Positions 27,101 to 42,100 of a stretch of 64,000 nt of DNA are shown one piece after another; within the stretch, counting starts at the first letter, position 1, and each line of letters starts with the position of its first letter. The position numbers and the translations under genes are program-made. The notes beneath the pieces were generated by a model. It made no database searches. It saw only the letters and a program-made list of their open reading frames with translations, and was not told the DNA's origin. Origin of the DNA: Pterois miles (lineage: Eukaryota > Chordata > Actinopteri > Perciformes > Scorpaenidae); NCBI GenBank assembly GCA_947000775.1, contig CAMQGK010000638.1:18038501-18102500 (forward strand), in the 5' to 3' direction.

Positions 27101-30100
27101 AAAAAAAACGTCATAGTATAGTATGTCAAAATTTTTCGATGAAAACGCCAAATTTTTTTGATGTTGAAAAAAAAACACGATAACGGTCGTATTATAGCAT
27201 GTCGAATGATTCTATGGTGAGCAAAAGTCATTTCGTGAAAAGTTGGAAAATTTTCCAAAAAAACGCCATAGTATAGTATGTCGAAAATTTTCGGTGAAAA
27301 TGTAAAAATTTTTTGAAGTTGAAAAAAACCAAGAAAACGGTCGTACTATAGCATGTAGAATGATTCTATGGTGAACAAAAGTCATTTCCTGAAATTTTGG
27401 AAAATAAAAAAAAAAAAAAAAAACGCCATAGTATAGTATGTCGAAATTTTTCCATGAAAATGTTAAATTTTTTTGAAGTTGAAAAAAACCATGAAAACGG
27501 TTGTATTATAGCATGTAGAATGATTCTATGGTGAACAAAAGTCATTTCACAAACTCTTGGAAAATTATACAAAAAAACGCCATAGTATAGTATGTCGAAA
27601 TTTTTCGATGAAAACGTTAAATTTTTTTGAAAATGAAAAAACCATGAAAACGGTCGTATTATAGCATGTAGAATGATTCTATGGTGAACAAAAGTCATTT
27701 CATGAAATATTGGAAAATTTTACAAAAAAAAAACGCCATAGTATAGTATGTCGAAATTTTTCGGCGAAAATGTCAAATTTTTTTGAAGTTGAAAAAAAGC
27801 ATGAAAATGGTGGTATTATAGCATGTCGAAGGAGTCTTTGGTGAGCAAAAGTCATTTCGTGAAATGTTGGAAAATTTTATAAAAAAAACGCCATAGTATA
27901 GTATGTCGAAATTTTTCGATGAAAACGTCAAATTTTTTTGAAGTTGAAAAAAACCATGAAAACGGCCGTATTATAGCATGTAGAATGATTCTATGGTGAA
28001 CAAAACTCGTTTCATGAGATTTTGTAAAATTTAAAAAAAAAAAAAACGCCATAGTATAGTATGTCGAAATTTTTCGATGAAAACATCAAATTTTTTTGAT
28101 GTTTAAAAAAACCATGAAAACGGTGGTATTATAGCATGTCGAAGGATTCTATGGTGAGCAAAAGTCATTTCGTGAAATGTAGTAAAATTTTACAAAAAAA
28201 ACGACATAGTATTGTATGTCGAAATTTTTCGATGAAAACGTCAAATTTTTTTGAAGTTGAAAAAAGCCAAGAAAACGGTCGTATTATAGCATGTAGAATG
28301 ATTCTATGGTGAACAAAAGTCATTTCACAAACTCTTGGAAAATTATACAAAAAAACGCCATAGTATAGTATGTCGAAATTTTTCGATGAAAACGTTAAAT
28401 TTTTTTGAAATTGAAAAAAAACATGAAAACGGTCGTATTATAGCATGTAGAATGATTCCATGGTGAGCAAAAGTCATTTCGTGAAATGTTTGAAAATTTT
28501 TCAAAAAAAACGCCATAGTATAGTATGTCGAAATTTTTCCATGAAAATGTTAAATTTTTTTGAAGTTGAAAAAAAACATGAAAACGGTCGTATTATAGCA
28601 TGTAGAATGATTCTATGGTGAACAAAAGTCATTTCACAAACTCTTGGAAAATTATACAAAAAAACGCCATAGTACAGTATGTCGAAATTTTTCGATGAAA
28701 ACGTTAAATTTTTTTGAAATTGAAAAAAACCATGAAAACGGTCGTATTATAGCATGTAGAATGATTCCATGGTGAGCAAAAGTCATTTCGTGAAATGTTG
28801 GAAAATTTTTAAAAAAAAACGCCATAGTATAGTATGTCGAAATTTTTCCATGAAAATGTTAAATTTTTTTGAAGTTGAAAAAAAACATGAAAACGGTTGT
28901 ATTATAGCATGTAGAATGATTCTATGGTGAACAAAAGTCATTTCATGAAATATTGGAAAATTTTACAAAAAAAAAAACGCCATAGTATAGTATGTCGAAA
29001 TTTTTCGGCGAAAATGTCAAATTTTTTTGAAGTTGAAAAAAAGCATGAAAATGGTGGTATTATAGCATGTCGAAGGATTCTTTGGTGAGCAAAAGTCATT
29101 TCGTGAAATGTTGGAAAATTTTATAAAAAAAACGCCATAGTATAGTATGTCGAAATTTTTCGATGAAAACATCAAATTTTTTTGATGTTTAAAAAAAACC
29201 ATGAAAACGGTGGTATTATAGCATGTCGAAGGATTCTATGGTGAGCAAAAGTCATTTCGTGAAATGTAGTAAAATTTTACAAAAAAAACGACATAGTATA
29301 GTATGTCGAAATTTTTCGATGAAAACGTCAAATTTTTTTGATGTTTAAAAAAAACCATGAAAACGGTTGTATTATAGCGTGTCGAATGATTTTATGGTGA
29401 GCAAAAGTTATTTCGTGAAATGTTGGAAAATTTTACAAAAAAAACGACATAGTATAGTATGTCGAAATTTTTCGATGAAAACGTCAAAGTTTTTTGAAGT
29501 TGAAAAAACCATGAAAATGCCCGTATTATAGCATGTAGAATGATTCTATGGTGAACAAAAGTCATTTCATGAAATGTTGGAAAATTTTTCAAAAAAACGC
29601 CATAGTATAGTATGTCGAAATTTTTCGATGAAAACGTTAAATTTTTTTGAAATTGAAAAAAACCATGAAAACGGTCGTATTATAGCATGTAGAATGATTC
29701 CATGGTGAGCAAAAGTCATTTCGTGAAATGTTGGAAAATTTTTCAAAAAAAAACGCCATAGTATAGTATGTCGAAATTTTCCATGAAAATGTTAATTTTT
29801 TTTGAAGTTGAAAAAAAACATGAAAACGGTTGTATTATAGCATGTAGAATGATTCTATGGTGAACAAAAGTCATTTCATGAAATATTGGAAAATTTTACA
29901 AAAAAAAAAACGCCATAGTATAGTATGTCGAAATTTTTCGGCGAAAATGTCAAATTTTTTTGAAGTTGAAAAAAAGCATGAAAATGGTGGTTTTATAGCA
30001 TGTCGAAGGATTCTTTGGTGAGCAAAAGTCATTTCGTGAAATGTTGGAAAATTTTATAAAAAAAACGCCATAGTATAGTATGTCGAAATTTTTCGATGAA

Positions 30101-33100
30101 AACGTTGAATTTTTTTGAAGTTGAAAAAAAACATGACAATGGTCATATTATAGCATTTCGAATGATTCTATGGTGAGCAAAAGTCATTTCGTGAAATGTT
30201 GGAAAATTTTACAAAAAAAAAAAACACCATAGTATAGTATGTCGAAATTTTTCGATGAAAACGTCAAATTTTTTTGAAGTTGAAAAAAAACATGAAAACG
30301 TCCGTATTATAGCATGTAGAATGATTCTATGGTGAACAAAAGTCATTTCATGAAATGTTCTAAAAGTTTACAAAAAAAACGTCATAGTATAGTATGTCGA
30401 AATTTTTCGATGAAAACGCCAAATTTTTTTGATGTTGAAAAAAAAACACGATAACGGTCGTATTATAGCATGTCGAATGATTCTATGGTGAGCAAAAGTC
30501 ATTTCGTGAAAAGTTGGAAAATTTTCCAAAAAAAACGCCATAGTATAGTATGTCGAAAATTTTCGGTGAAAATGTAAAAATTTTTTGAAGTTGAAAAAAA
30601 CCAAGAAAACGGTCGTATTATAGCATGTAGAATGATTCTATGGTGAACAAAAGTCATTTCCTGAAATTTTTTTTAAATAAAAAAAAAAAGAAAAACGCCA
30701 TAGTATAGTATGTCGAAATTTTTCAATGAAAACGTTAAATTTTTTTGAAGTTGAAAAAAAACATGAAAACGGTCGTATTATAGCATGTAGAATGATTCTA
30801 TGGTGAACAAAAGTCATTTCACAAACTCTTGGAAAATTATACAAAAAAACGCCATAGTACAGTATGTCGAAATTTTTCGATGAAAACGTTAAATTTTTTT
30901 GAAATTGAAAAAAACCATGAAAACGGTCTTATTATAGCATGTAGAATGATTCCATGGTGAGCAAAAGTCATTTCGTGAAATGTTGGAAAATTTTTCAAAA
31001 AAAAACGCCATAGTATAGTATGTCGAAATTTTTCCATGAAAATGTTAAATTTTTTTGAAGTTGAAAAAAAACATGAAAACGGTTGTATTATAGCATGTAG
31101 AATGATTCTATGGTGAACAAAAGTCATTTCATGAAATATTGGAAAATTTTACAAAAAAAAAAACGCCATAGTATAGTATGTCGAAATTTTTCGGCGAAAA
31201 TGTCAAATTTTTTTGAAGTTGAAAAAAAGCATGAAAATGGTGGTATTATAGCATGTCGAAGGATTCTTTGGTGAGCAAAAGTCATTTCGTGAAATGTTGG
31301 AAAATTTTATAAAAAAAACGCCATAGTATAGTATGTCGAAATTTTTCGATGAAAACGTCAAATTTTTTTGAAGTTGAAAAAAACCATGAAAACGGCCGTA
31401 TTATAGCATGTAGAATGATTCTATGGTGAACAAAACTCGTTTCATGAAATTTTGTAAAATTTAAAAAAAAAAAAAACGCCATAGTATAGTATGTCGAAAT
31501 TTTTCGATGAAAACATCAAATTTTTTTGATGTTTAAAAAAACCATGAAAACGGTGGTATTATAGCATGTCGAAGGATTCTATGGTGAGCAAAAGTCATTT
31601 CGTGAAATGTAGTAAAATTTTACAAAAAAAACGACATAGTATAGTATGTCGAAATTTTTCGATGAAAACGTCAAATTTTTTTGATGTTTAAAAAAACCAT
31701 GAAAATGGTTGTATTATAGCGTGTCGAATGATTTTATGGTGAGCAAAAGTTATTTCGTGAAATGTTGGAAAATTTTACAAAAAAAACGACATAGTATAGT
31801 ATGTCGAAATTTTTCGATGAAAACGTCAAATTTTTTTGAAGTTGAAAAAACCATGAAAATGCCCGTATTATAGCATGTAGAATGATTCTATGGTGAACAA
31901 AAGTCATTTCATGAAATGTTGGAAAATTTTTAAAAAAAACGCCATAGTATAGTATGTCGAAATTTTTCAATGACAACGTTAAATTTTTTTGAAGTTGAAA
32001 AAAAACATGAAAACAGTCGTATTATAGCATGTAGAATGATTCTATGGTGAACAAAAGTCATTTCACAAACTCTTGGAAAATTATACAAAAAAACGCCATA
32101 GTATAGTATGTCGAAATTTTTCGATGAAAACGTTAAATTTTTTTGAAATTGAAAAAAACCATGAAAACGGTCGTATTATAGCATGTAGAATGATTCCATG
32201 GTGAGCAAAAGTCATTTCGTGAAATGTTGGAAAATTTTTCAAAAAAAACGCCATAGTATAGTATGTCGAAATTTGTCGATGAAAACGTTAAATTTTTTTG
32301 AAGTTGAAAAAAAACATGACAATGGTCGTATTATAGCATTTCGAATGATTATGGTGAGCAAAAGTCATTTCGTGAAATGTTGGAAAATTTTACAAAAAAA
32401 AACGCCATAGTATAGTATGTCGAAATTTTTCGATGAAAACGTCAAATTTTTTTGAAGTTGAAAAAAACCATGAAAACGTCCGTATTATAGCATGTAGAAT
32501 GATTCTATGGTGAACAAAAGTCATTTCATGAAATGTTTGAAAATTTTCCAAAAAAAACGCCATAGTATAGTATGTCGAAATTTTTCGGTGAAAATGTAAA
32601 AATTTTTTGATGTTGAAAAAAAACAAGAAAACGGTCATATTATAGCATGTAGAATGATTCTATGGTGAACAAAAGTCATTTCCTGAAATTTTGGAAAATA
32701 AAAAAAAAAAAAAAAGACGCCATAGTATAGTATGTCGAAATTTTTCAATGAAAACGTTAAATTTTTTTGAAGTTGAAAAAAAACATGAAAACGGTCGTAT
32801 TATAGCATGTAGAATGATTCTATGGTGAACAAAAGTCATGTCACAAACTCTTGGAAAATTATACAAAAAAACGCCATAGTATAGTATGTCGAAATTTTTC
32901 GATGAAAACGTCAAATTTTTTTGAAGTTGAAAAAAACCATGAAAACGGCCGTATTATAGCATGTAGAATGATTCTATGGTGAACAAAACTCGTTTCATGA
33001 AATTTTGTAAAATTTAAAAAAAAAAAACGCCATAGTATAGTATGTCGAAATTTTTCGATGAAAACAACAAATTTTTTGATGTTTAAAAAAACCATGAAAA

Positions 33101-36100
33101 CGGTGGTATTATAGCATTTCGAAGGATTCTATGGTGAGCAAAAGTCATTTCATGAAATGTTGGAAAAGTTTACAAAAAAAACGTCATAGTATAGTATGTC
33201 AAAATTTTTCGATGAAAACGCCAAATTTTTTTGATGTTGAAAAAAAAACACGATAACGGTCGTATTATAGCATGTCGAATGATTCTATGGTGAGCAAAAG
33301 TCATTTCGTGAAAAGTTGGAAAATTTTCCAAAAAAACGCCATAGTATAGTATGTCGAAAATTTTCGGTGAAAATGTAAAAATTTTTTGAAGTTGAAAAAA
33401 ACCAAGAAAACGGTCGTACTATAGCATGTAGAATGATTCTATGGTGAACAAAAGTCATTTCCTGAAATTTTGGAAAATAAAAAAAAAAAAAAAAAACGCC
33501 ATAGTATAGTATGTCGAAATTTTTCCATGAAAATGTTAAATTTTTTTGAAGTTGAAAAAAACCATGAAAACGGTTGTATTATAGCATGTAGAATGATTCT
33601 ATGGTGAACAAAAGTCATTTCACAAACTCTTGGAAAATTATACAAAAAAACGCCATAGTATAGTATGTCGAAATTTTTCGATGAAAACGTTAAATTTTTT
33701 TGAAAATGAAAAAACCATGAAAACGGTCGTATTATAGCATGTAGAATGATTCTATGGTGAACAAAAGTCATTTCATGAAATATTGGAAAATTTTACAAAA
33801 AAAAAACGCCATAGTATAGTATGTCGAAATTTTTCGGCGAAAATGTCAAATTTTTTTGAAGTTGAAAAAAAGCATGAAAATGGTGGTATTATAGCATGTC
33901 GAAGGAGTCTTTGGTGAGCAAAAGTCATTTCGTGAAATGTTGGAAAATTTTATAAAAAAAACGCCATAGTATAGTATGTCGAAATTTTTCGATGAAAACG
34001 TCAAATTTTTTTGAAGTTGAAAAAAACCATGAAAACGGCCGTATTATAGCATGTAGAATGATTCTATGGTGAACAAAACTCGTTTCATGAGATTTTGTAA
34101 AATTTAAAAAAAAAAAAACGCCATAGTATAGTATGTCGAAATTTTTCGATGAAAACATCAAATTTTTTTGATGTTTAAAAAAACCATGAAAACGGTGGTA
34201 TTATAGCATGTCGAAGGATTCTATGGTGAGCAAAAGTCATTTCGTGAAATGTAGTAAAATTTTACAAAAAAAACGACATAGTATTGTATGTCGAAATTTT
34301 TCGATGAAAACGTCAAATTTTTTTGAAGTTGAAAAAAGCCAAGAAAACGGTCGTATTATAGCATGTAGAATGATTCTATGGTGAACAAAAGTCATTTCAC
34401 AAACTCTTGGAAAATTATACAAAAAAACGCCATAGTATAGTATGTCGAAATTTTTCGATGAAAACGTTAAATTTTTTTGAAATTGAAAAAAAAACATGAA
34501 AACGGTCGTATTATAGCATGTAGAATGATTCCATGGTGAGCAAAAGTCATTTCGTGAAATGTTTGAAAATTTTTCAAAAAAAACGCCATAGTATAGTATG
34601 TCGAAATTTTTCCATGAAAATGTTAAATTTTTTTGAAGTTGAAAAAAAAACATGAAAACGGTCGTATTATAGCATGTAGAATGATTCTATGGTGAACAAA
34701 AGTCATTTCACAAACTCTTGGAAAATTATACAAAAAAACGCCATAGTACAGTATGTCGAAATTTTTCGATGAAAACGTTAAATTTTTTTGAAATTGAAAA
34801 AAACCATGAAAACGGTCGTATTATAGCATGTAGAATGATTCCATGGTGAGCAAAAGTCATTTCGTGAAATGTTGGAAAATTTTTAAAAAAAAACGCCATA
34901 GTATAGTATGTCGAAATTTTTCCATGAAAATGTTAAATTTTTTTGAAGTTGAAAAAAAACATGAAAACGGTTGTATTATAGCATGTAGAATGATTCTATG
35001 GTGAACAAAAGTCATTTCATGAAATATTGGAAAATTTTACAAAAAAAAAAACGCCATAGTATAGTATGTCGAAATTTTTCGGCGAAAATGTCAAATTTTT
35101 TTGAAGTTGAAAAAAAGCATGAAAATGGTGGTATTATAGCATGTCGAAGGATTCTTTGGTGAGCAAAAGTCATTTCGTGAAATGTTGGAAAATTTTATAA
35201 AAAAAACGCCATAGTATAGTATGTCGAAATTTTTCGATGAAAACATCAAATTTTTTTGATGTTTAAAAAAACCATGAAAACGGTGGTATTATAGCATGTC
35301 GAAGGATTCTATGGTGAGCAAAAGTCATTTCGTGAAATGTAGTAAAATTTTACAAAAAAAACGACATAGTATAGTATGTCGAAATTTTTCGATGAAAACG
35401 TCAAATTTTTTTGATGTTTAAAAAAACCATGAAAACGGTTGTATTATAGCGTGTCGAATGATTTTATGGTGAGCAAAAGTTATTTCGTGAAATGTTGGAA
35501 AATTTTACAAAAAAAACGACATAGTATAGTATGTCGAAATTTTTCGATGAAAACGTCAAAGTTTTTTGAAGTTGAAAAAACCATGAAAATGCCCGTATTA
35601 TAGCATGTAGAATGATTCTATGGTGAACAAAAGTCATTTCATGAAATGTTGGAAAATTTTTCAAAAAAACGCCATAGTATAGTATGTCGAAATTTTTCGA
35701 TGAAAACGTTAAATTTTTTTGAAATTGAAAAAAACCATGAAAACGGTCGTATTATAGCATGTAGAATGATTCCATGGTGAGCAAAAGTCATTTCGTGAAA
35801 TGTTGGAAAATTTTTCAAAAAAAACGCCATAGTATAGTATGTCGAAATTTTCCATGAAAATGTTAATTTTTTTTGAAGTTGAAAAAAAACATGAAAACGG
35901 TTGTATTATAGCATGTAGAATGATTCTATGGTGAACAAAAGTCATTTCATGAAATATTGGAAAATTTTACAAAAAAAAAACGCCATAGTATAGTATGTCG
36001 AAATTTTTCGGCGAAAATGTCAAATTTTTTTGAAGTTGAAAAAAAGCATGAAAATGGTGGTTTTATAGCATGTCGAAGGATTCTTTGGTGAGCAAAAGTC

Positions 36101-39100
36101 ATTTCGTGAAATGTTGGAAAATTTTATAAAAAAAACGCCATAGTATAGTATGTCGAAATTTTTCGATGAAAACGTTGAATTTTTTTGAAGTTGAAAAAAA
36201 ACATGACAATGGTCATATTATAGCATTTCGAATGATTCTATGGTGAGCAAAAGTCATTTCGTGAAATGTTGGAAAATTTTACAAAAAAAAAAAAACACCA
36301 TAGTATAGTATGTCGAAATTTTTCGATGAAAACGTCAAATTTTTTTGAAGTTGAAAAAAAACATGAAAACGTCCGTATTATAGCATGTAGAATGATTCTA
36401 TGGTGAACAAAAGTCATTTCATGAAATGTTCTAAAAGTTTACAAAAAAAACGTCATAGTATAGTATGTCGAAATTTTTCGATGAAAACGCCAAATTTTTT
36501 TGATGTTGAAAAAAAACACGATAACGGTCGTATTATAGCATGTCGAATGATTCTATGGTGAGCAAAAGTCATTTCGTGAAAAGTTGGAAAATTTTCCAAA
36601 AAAAACGCCATAGTATAGTATGTCGAAAATTTTCGGTGAAAATGTAAAAATTTTTTGAAGTTGAAAAAAACCAAGAAAACGGTCGTATTATAGCATGTAG
36701 AATGATTCTATGGTGAACAAAAGTCATTTCCTGAAATTTTTTTTAAATAAAAAAAAAAAAAAAAACGCCATAGTATAGTATGTCGAAATTTTTCAATGAA
36801 AACGTTAAATTTTTTTGAAGTTGAAAAAAAACATGAAAACGGTCGTATTATAGCATGTAGAATGATTCTATGGTGAACAAAAGTCATTTCACAAACTCTT
36901 GGAAAATTATACAAAAAAACGCCATAGTACAGTATGTCGAAATTTTTCGATGAAAACGTTAAATTTTTTTGAAATTGAAAAAAACCATGAAAACGGTCTT
37001 ATTATAGCATGTAGAATGATTCCATGGTGAGCAAAAGTCATTTCGTGAAATGTTGGAAAATTTTTCAAAAAAAACGCCATAGTATAGTATGTCGAAATTT
37101 TTCCATGAAAATGTTAAATTTTTTTGAAGTTGAAAAAAAACATGAAAACGGTTGTATTATAGCATGTAGAATGATTCTATGGTGAACAAAAGTCATTTCA
37201 TGAAATATTGGAAAATTTTACAAAAAAAAAAACGCCATAGTATAGTATGTCGAAATTTTTCGGCGAAAATGTCAAATTTTTTTGAAGTTGAAAAAAAGCA
37301 TGAAAATGGTGGTATTATAGCATGTCGAAGGATTCTTTGGTGAGCAAAAGTCATTTCGTGAAATGTTGGAAAATTTTATAAAAAAAACGCCATAGTATAG
37401 TATGTCGAAATTTTTCGATGAAAACGTCAAATTTTTTTGAAGTTGAAAAAAACCATGAAAACGGCCGTATTATAGCATGTAGAATGATTCTATGGTGAAC
37501 AAAACTCGTTTCATGAAATTTTGTAAAATTTAAAAAAAAAAAAAACGCCATAGTATAGTATGTCGAAATTTTTCGATGAAAACATCAAATTTTTTTGATG
37601 TTTAAAAAAACCATGAAAACGGTGGTATTATAGCATGTCGAAGGATTCTATGGTGAGCAAAAGTCATTTCGTGAAATGTAGTAAAATTTTACAAAAAAAA
37701 CGACATAGTATAGTATGTCGAAATTTTTCGATGAAAACGTCAAATTTTTTTGATGTTTAAAAAAACCATGAAAATGGTTGTATTATAGCGTGTCGAATGA
37801 TTTTATGGTGAGCAAAAGTTATTTCGTGAAATGTTGGAAAATTTTACAAAAAAAACGACATAGTATAGTATGTCGAAATTTTTCGATGAAAACGTCAAAT
37901 TTTTTTGAAGTTGAAAAAACCATGAAAATGCCCGTATTATAGCATGTAGAATGATTCTATGGTGAACAAAAGTCATTTCATGAAATGTTGGAAAATTTTT
38001 CAAAAAAACGCCATAGTATAGTATGTCGAAATTTTTCAATGACAACGTTAAATTTTTTTGAAGTTGAAAAAAAACATGAAAACAGTCGTATTATAGCATG
38101 TAGAATGATTCTATGGTGAACAAAAGTCATTTCACAAACTCTTGGAAAATTATACAAAAAAACGCCATAGTATAGTATGTCGAAATTTTTCGATGAAAAC
38201 GTTAAATTTTTTTGAAATTGAAAAAAACCATGAAAACGGTCGTATTATAGCATGTAGAATGATTCCATGGTGAGCAAAAGTCATTTCGTGAAATGTTGGA
38301 AAATTTTTCAAAAAAAACGCCATAGTATAGTATGTCGAAATTTGTCGATGAAAACGTTAAATTTTTTTGAAGTTGAAAAAAAACATGACAATGGTCGTAT
38401 TATAGCATTTCGAATGATTATGGTGAGCAAAAGTCATTTCGTGAAATGTTGGAAAATTTTACAAAAAAAAAAAACACCATAGTATAGTATGTCGAAATTT
38501 TTCGATGAAAACGTCAAATTTTTTTGAAGTTGAAAAAAAACATGAAAACGTCCGTATTATAGCATGTAGAATGATTCTATGGTGAACAAAAGTCATTTCA
38601 TGAAATGTTCTAAAAGTTTACAAAAAAAACGTCATAGTATAGTATGTCGAAATTTTTCGATGAAAACGCCAAATTTTTTTGATGTTGAAAAAAAAACACG
38701 ATAACGGTCGTATTATAGCATGTCGAATGATTCTATGGTGAGCAAAAGTCATTTCGTGAAAAGTTGGAAAATTTTCCAAAAAAAACGCCATAGTATAGTA
38801 TGTCGAAAATTTTCGGTGAAAATGTAAAAATTTTTTGAAGTTGAAAAAAACCAAGAAAACGGTCGTATTATAGCATGTAGAATGATTCTATGGTGAACAA
38901 AAGTCATTTCCTGAAATTTTTTTTAATTAAAAAAAAAAAAAAAAACGCCATAGTATAGTATGTCGAAATTTTTCAATGAAAACGTTAAATTTTTTTGAAG
39001 TTGAAAAAAAAACATGAAAACGGTCGTATTATAGCATGTAGAATGATTCTATGGTGAACAAAAGTCATTTCACAAACTCTTGGAAAATTATACAAAAAAA

Positions 39101-42100
39101 CGCCATAGTACAGTATGTCGAAATTTTTCGATGAAAACGTTAAATTTTTTTGAAATTGAAAAAAACCATGAAAACGGTCTTATTATAGCATGTAGAATGA
39201 TTCCATGGTGAGCAAAAGTCATTTCGTGAAATGTTGGAAAATTTTTCAAAAAAAAACGCCATAGTATAGTATGTCGAAATTTTTCCATGAAAATGTTAAA
39301 TTTTTTTGAAGTTGAAAAAAAACATGAAAACGGTTGTATTATAGCATGTAGAATGATTCTATGGTGAACAAAAGTCATTTCATGAAATATTGGAAAATTT
39401 TACAAAAAAAAAAACGCCATAGTATAGTATGTCGAAATTTTTCGGCGAAAATGTCAAATTTTTTTGAAGTTGAAAAAAAGCATGAAAATGGTGGTATTAT
39501 AGCATGTCGAAGGATTCTTTGGTGAGCAAAAGTCATTTCGTGAAATGTTGGAAAATTTTATAAAAAAAACGCCATAGTATAGTATGTCGAAATTTTTCGA
39601 TGAAAACGTCAAATTTTTTTGAAGTTGAAAAAAACCATGAAAACGGCCGTATTATAGCATGTAGAATGATTCTATGGTGAACAAAACTCGTTTCATGAAA
39701 TTTTGTAAAATTTAAAAAAAAAAAAACGCCATAGTATAGTATGTCGAAATTTTTCGATGAAAACGTCAAATTTTTTTGATGTTTAAAAAAAACATGAAAA
39801 TGGTTGTATTATAGCGTGTCGAATGATTTTATGGTGAGCAAAAGTTATTTCATGAAATGTTGGAAAATTTTACAAAAAAAACGACATAGTATAGTATGTC
39901 GAAATTTTTCGATGAAAACGTCAAATTTTTTTGAAGTTGAAAAAAACCATGAAAACGGCCGTATTATAGCATGTAGAATGATTCTATGGTGAACAAAACT
40001 CGTTTCATGAAATTTTGTAAAATTTAAAAAAAAAAAACGCCATAGTATAGTATGTCGAAATTTTTCGATGAAAACGTCAAATTTTTTTGATGTTTAAAAA
40101 AAACATGAAAATGGTTGTATTATAGCGTGTCGAATGATTTTATGGTGAGCAAAAGTTATTTCATGAAATGTTGGAAAATTTTACAAAAAAAACGACATAG
40201 TATAGTATGTCGAAATTTTTCGATGAAAACGTCAAATTTTTTTGAAGTTGAAAAAACCATGAAAATGCCCGTATTATAGCATGTAGAATGATTCTATGGT
40301 GAACAAAAGTCATTTCATGAAATGTTGGAAAATTTTTCAAAAAACGCCATAGTATAGTATGTCGAAATTTTTCAATGAAAACGTTAAATTTTTTTGAAGT
40401 TGAAAAAAAACATGAAAACAGTCGTATTATAGCATGTAGAATGATTCTATGGTGAACAAAAGTCATTTCACAAACTCTTGGAAAATTATACAAAAAAACG
40501 CCATAGTATAGTATGTCGAAATTTTTCGATGAAAACGTTAAATTTTTTTGAAATTGAAAAAAACCATGAAAACGGTCGTATTATAGCATGTAGAATGATT
40601 CCATGGTGAGCAAAAGTCATTTCGTGAAATGTTGGAAAATTTTTCAAAAAAAACGCAATAGTATAGTATGTCAAAATGTTTCGGCGAAAATGTCAAATTT
40701 TTTTGAAGTTGAAAAAAAGCATGAAAATGGTGGTTTTATAGCATGTCGAAGGATTCTTTGGTGAGCAAAAGTCATTTCGTGAAATGTTGGAAAATTTTAT
40801 AAAAAAAACGCCATAGTATAGTATGTCGAAATTTTTCGATGAAAACGTCAAATTTTTTTGAAGTTGAAAAAAATCATGAAAACGGCCGTATTATAGCATG
40901 TAGAATGATTCTATGGTGAACAAAACTCGTTTCATGAAATTTTGTAAAATTAAAAAAAAAAAAAAAACGCCATAGTATAGTATGTCGAAATTTTTCGATG
41001 AAAACATCAAATTTTTTTGATGTTTAAAAAAACCATGAAAACGGTGGTATTATAGCATGTCGAAGGATTCTATGGTGAGCAAAAGTCATTTCGTGAAATG
41101 TAGTAAAATTTTACAAAAAAAACGACATAGTATAGTATGTCGAAATTTTTCGATGAAAACGTCAAATTTTTTTGATGTTTAAAAAAACCATGAAAATGGT
41201 TGTATTATAGCGTGTCGAATGATTTTATGGTGAGCAAAAGTTATTTCGTGAAATGTTGGAAAATTTTACAAAAAAAACGACATAGTATAGTATGTCGAAA
41301 TTTTTCGATGAAAACGTCAAATTTTTTTGAAGTTGAAAAAACCATGAAAATGCCCGTATTATAGCATGTAGAATGATTCTATGGTGAACAAAAGTCATTT
41401 CATGAAATGTTGGAAAATTTTTCAAAAAAACGCCATAGTATAGTATGTCGAAATTTTTCAATGAAAACGTTAAATTTTTTTGAAGTTGAAAAAAAACATG
41501 AAAACAGTCGTATTATAGCATGTAGAATGATTCTATGGTGAACAAAAGTCATTTCACAAACTCTTGGAAAATTATACAAAAAAACGCCATAGTATAGTAT
41601 GTCGAAATTTTTCGATGAAAACGTTAAATTTTTTTGAAATTGAAAAAAACCATGAAAACGGTCGTATTATAGCATGTAGAATGATTCCATGGTGAGCAAA
41701 AGTCATTTCGTGAAATGTTGGAAAATTTTTCAAAAAAAACGCAATAGTATAGTATGTCAAAATGTTTCGGCGAAAATGTCAAATTTTTTTGAAGTTGAAA
41801 AAAAGCATGAAAATGGTGGTTTTATAGCATGTCGAAGGATTCTTTGGTGAGCAAAAGTCATTTCGTGAAATGTTGGAAAATTTTATAAAAAAAACGCCAT
41901 AGTATAGTATGTCGAAATTTTTCGATGAAAACGTCAAATTTTTTTGAAGTTGAAAAAAACCATGAAAACGGCCGTATTATAGCATGTAGAATGATTCTAT
42001 GGTGAACAAAACTCGTTTCATGAAATTTTGTAAAATTAAAAAAAAAAAAAAAAACGCCATAGTATAGTATGTCGAAATTTTTCGATGAAAACATCAAATT

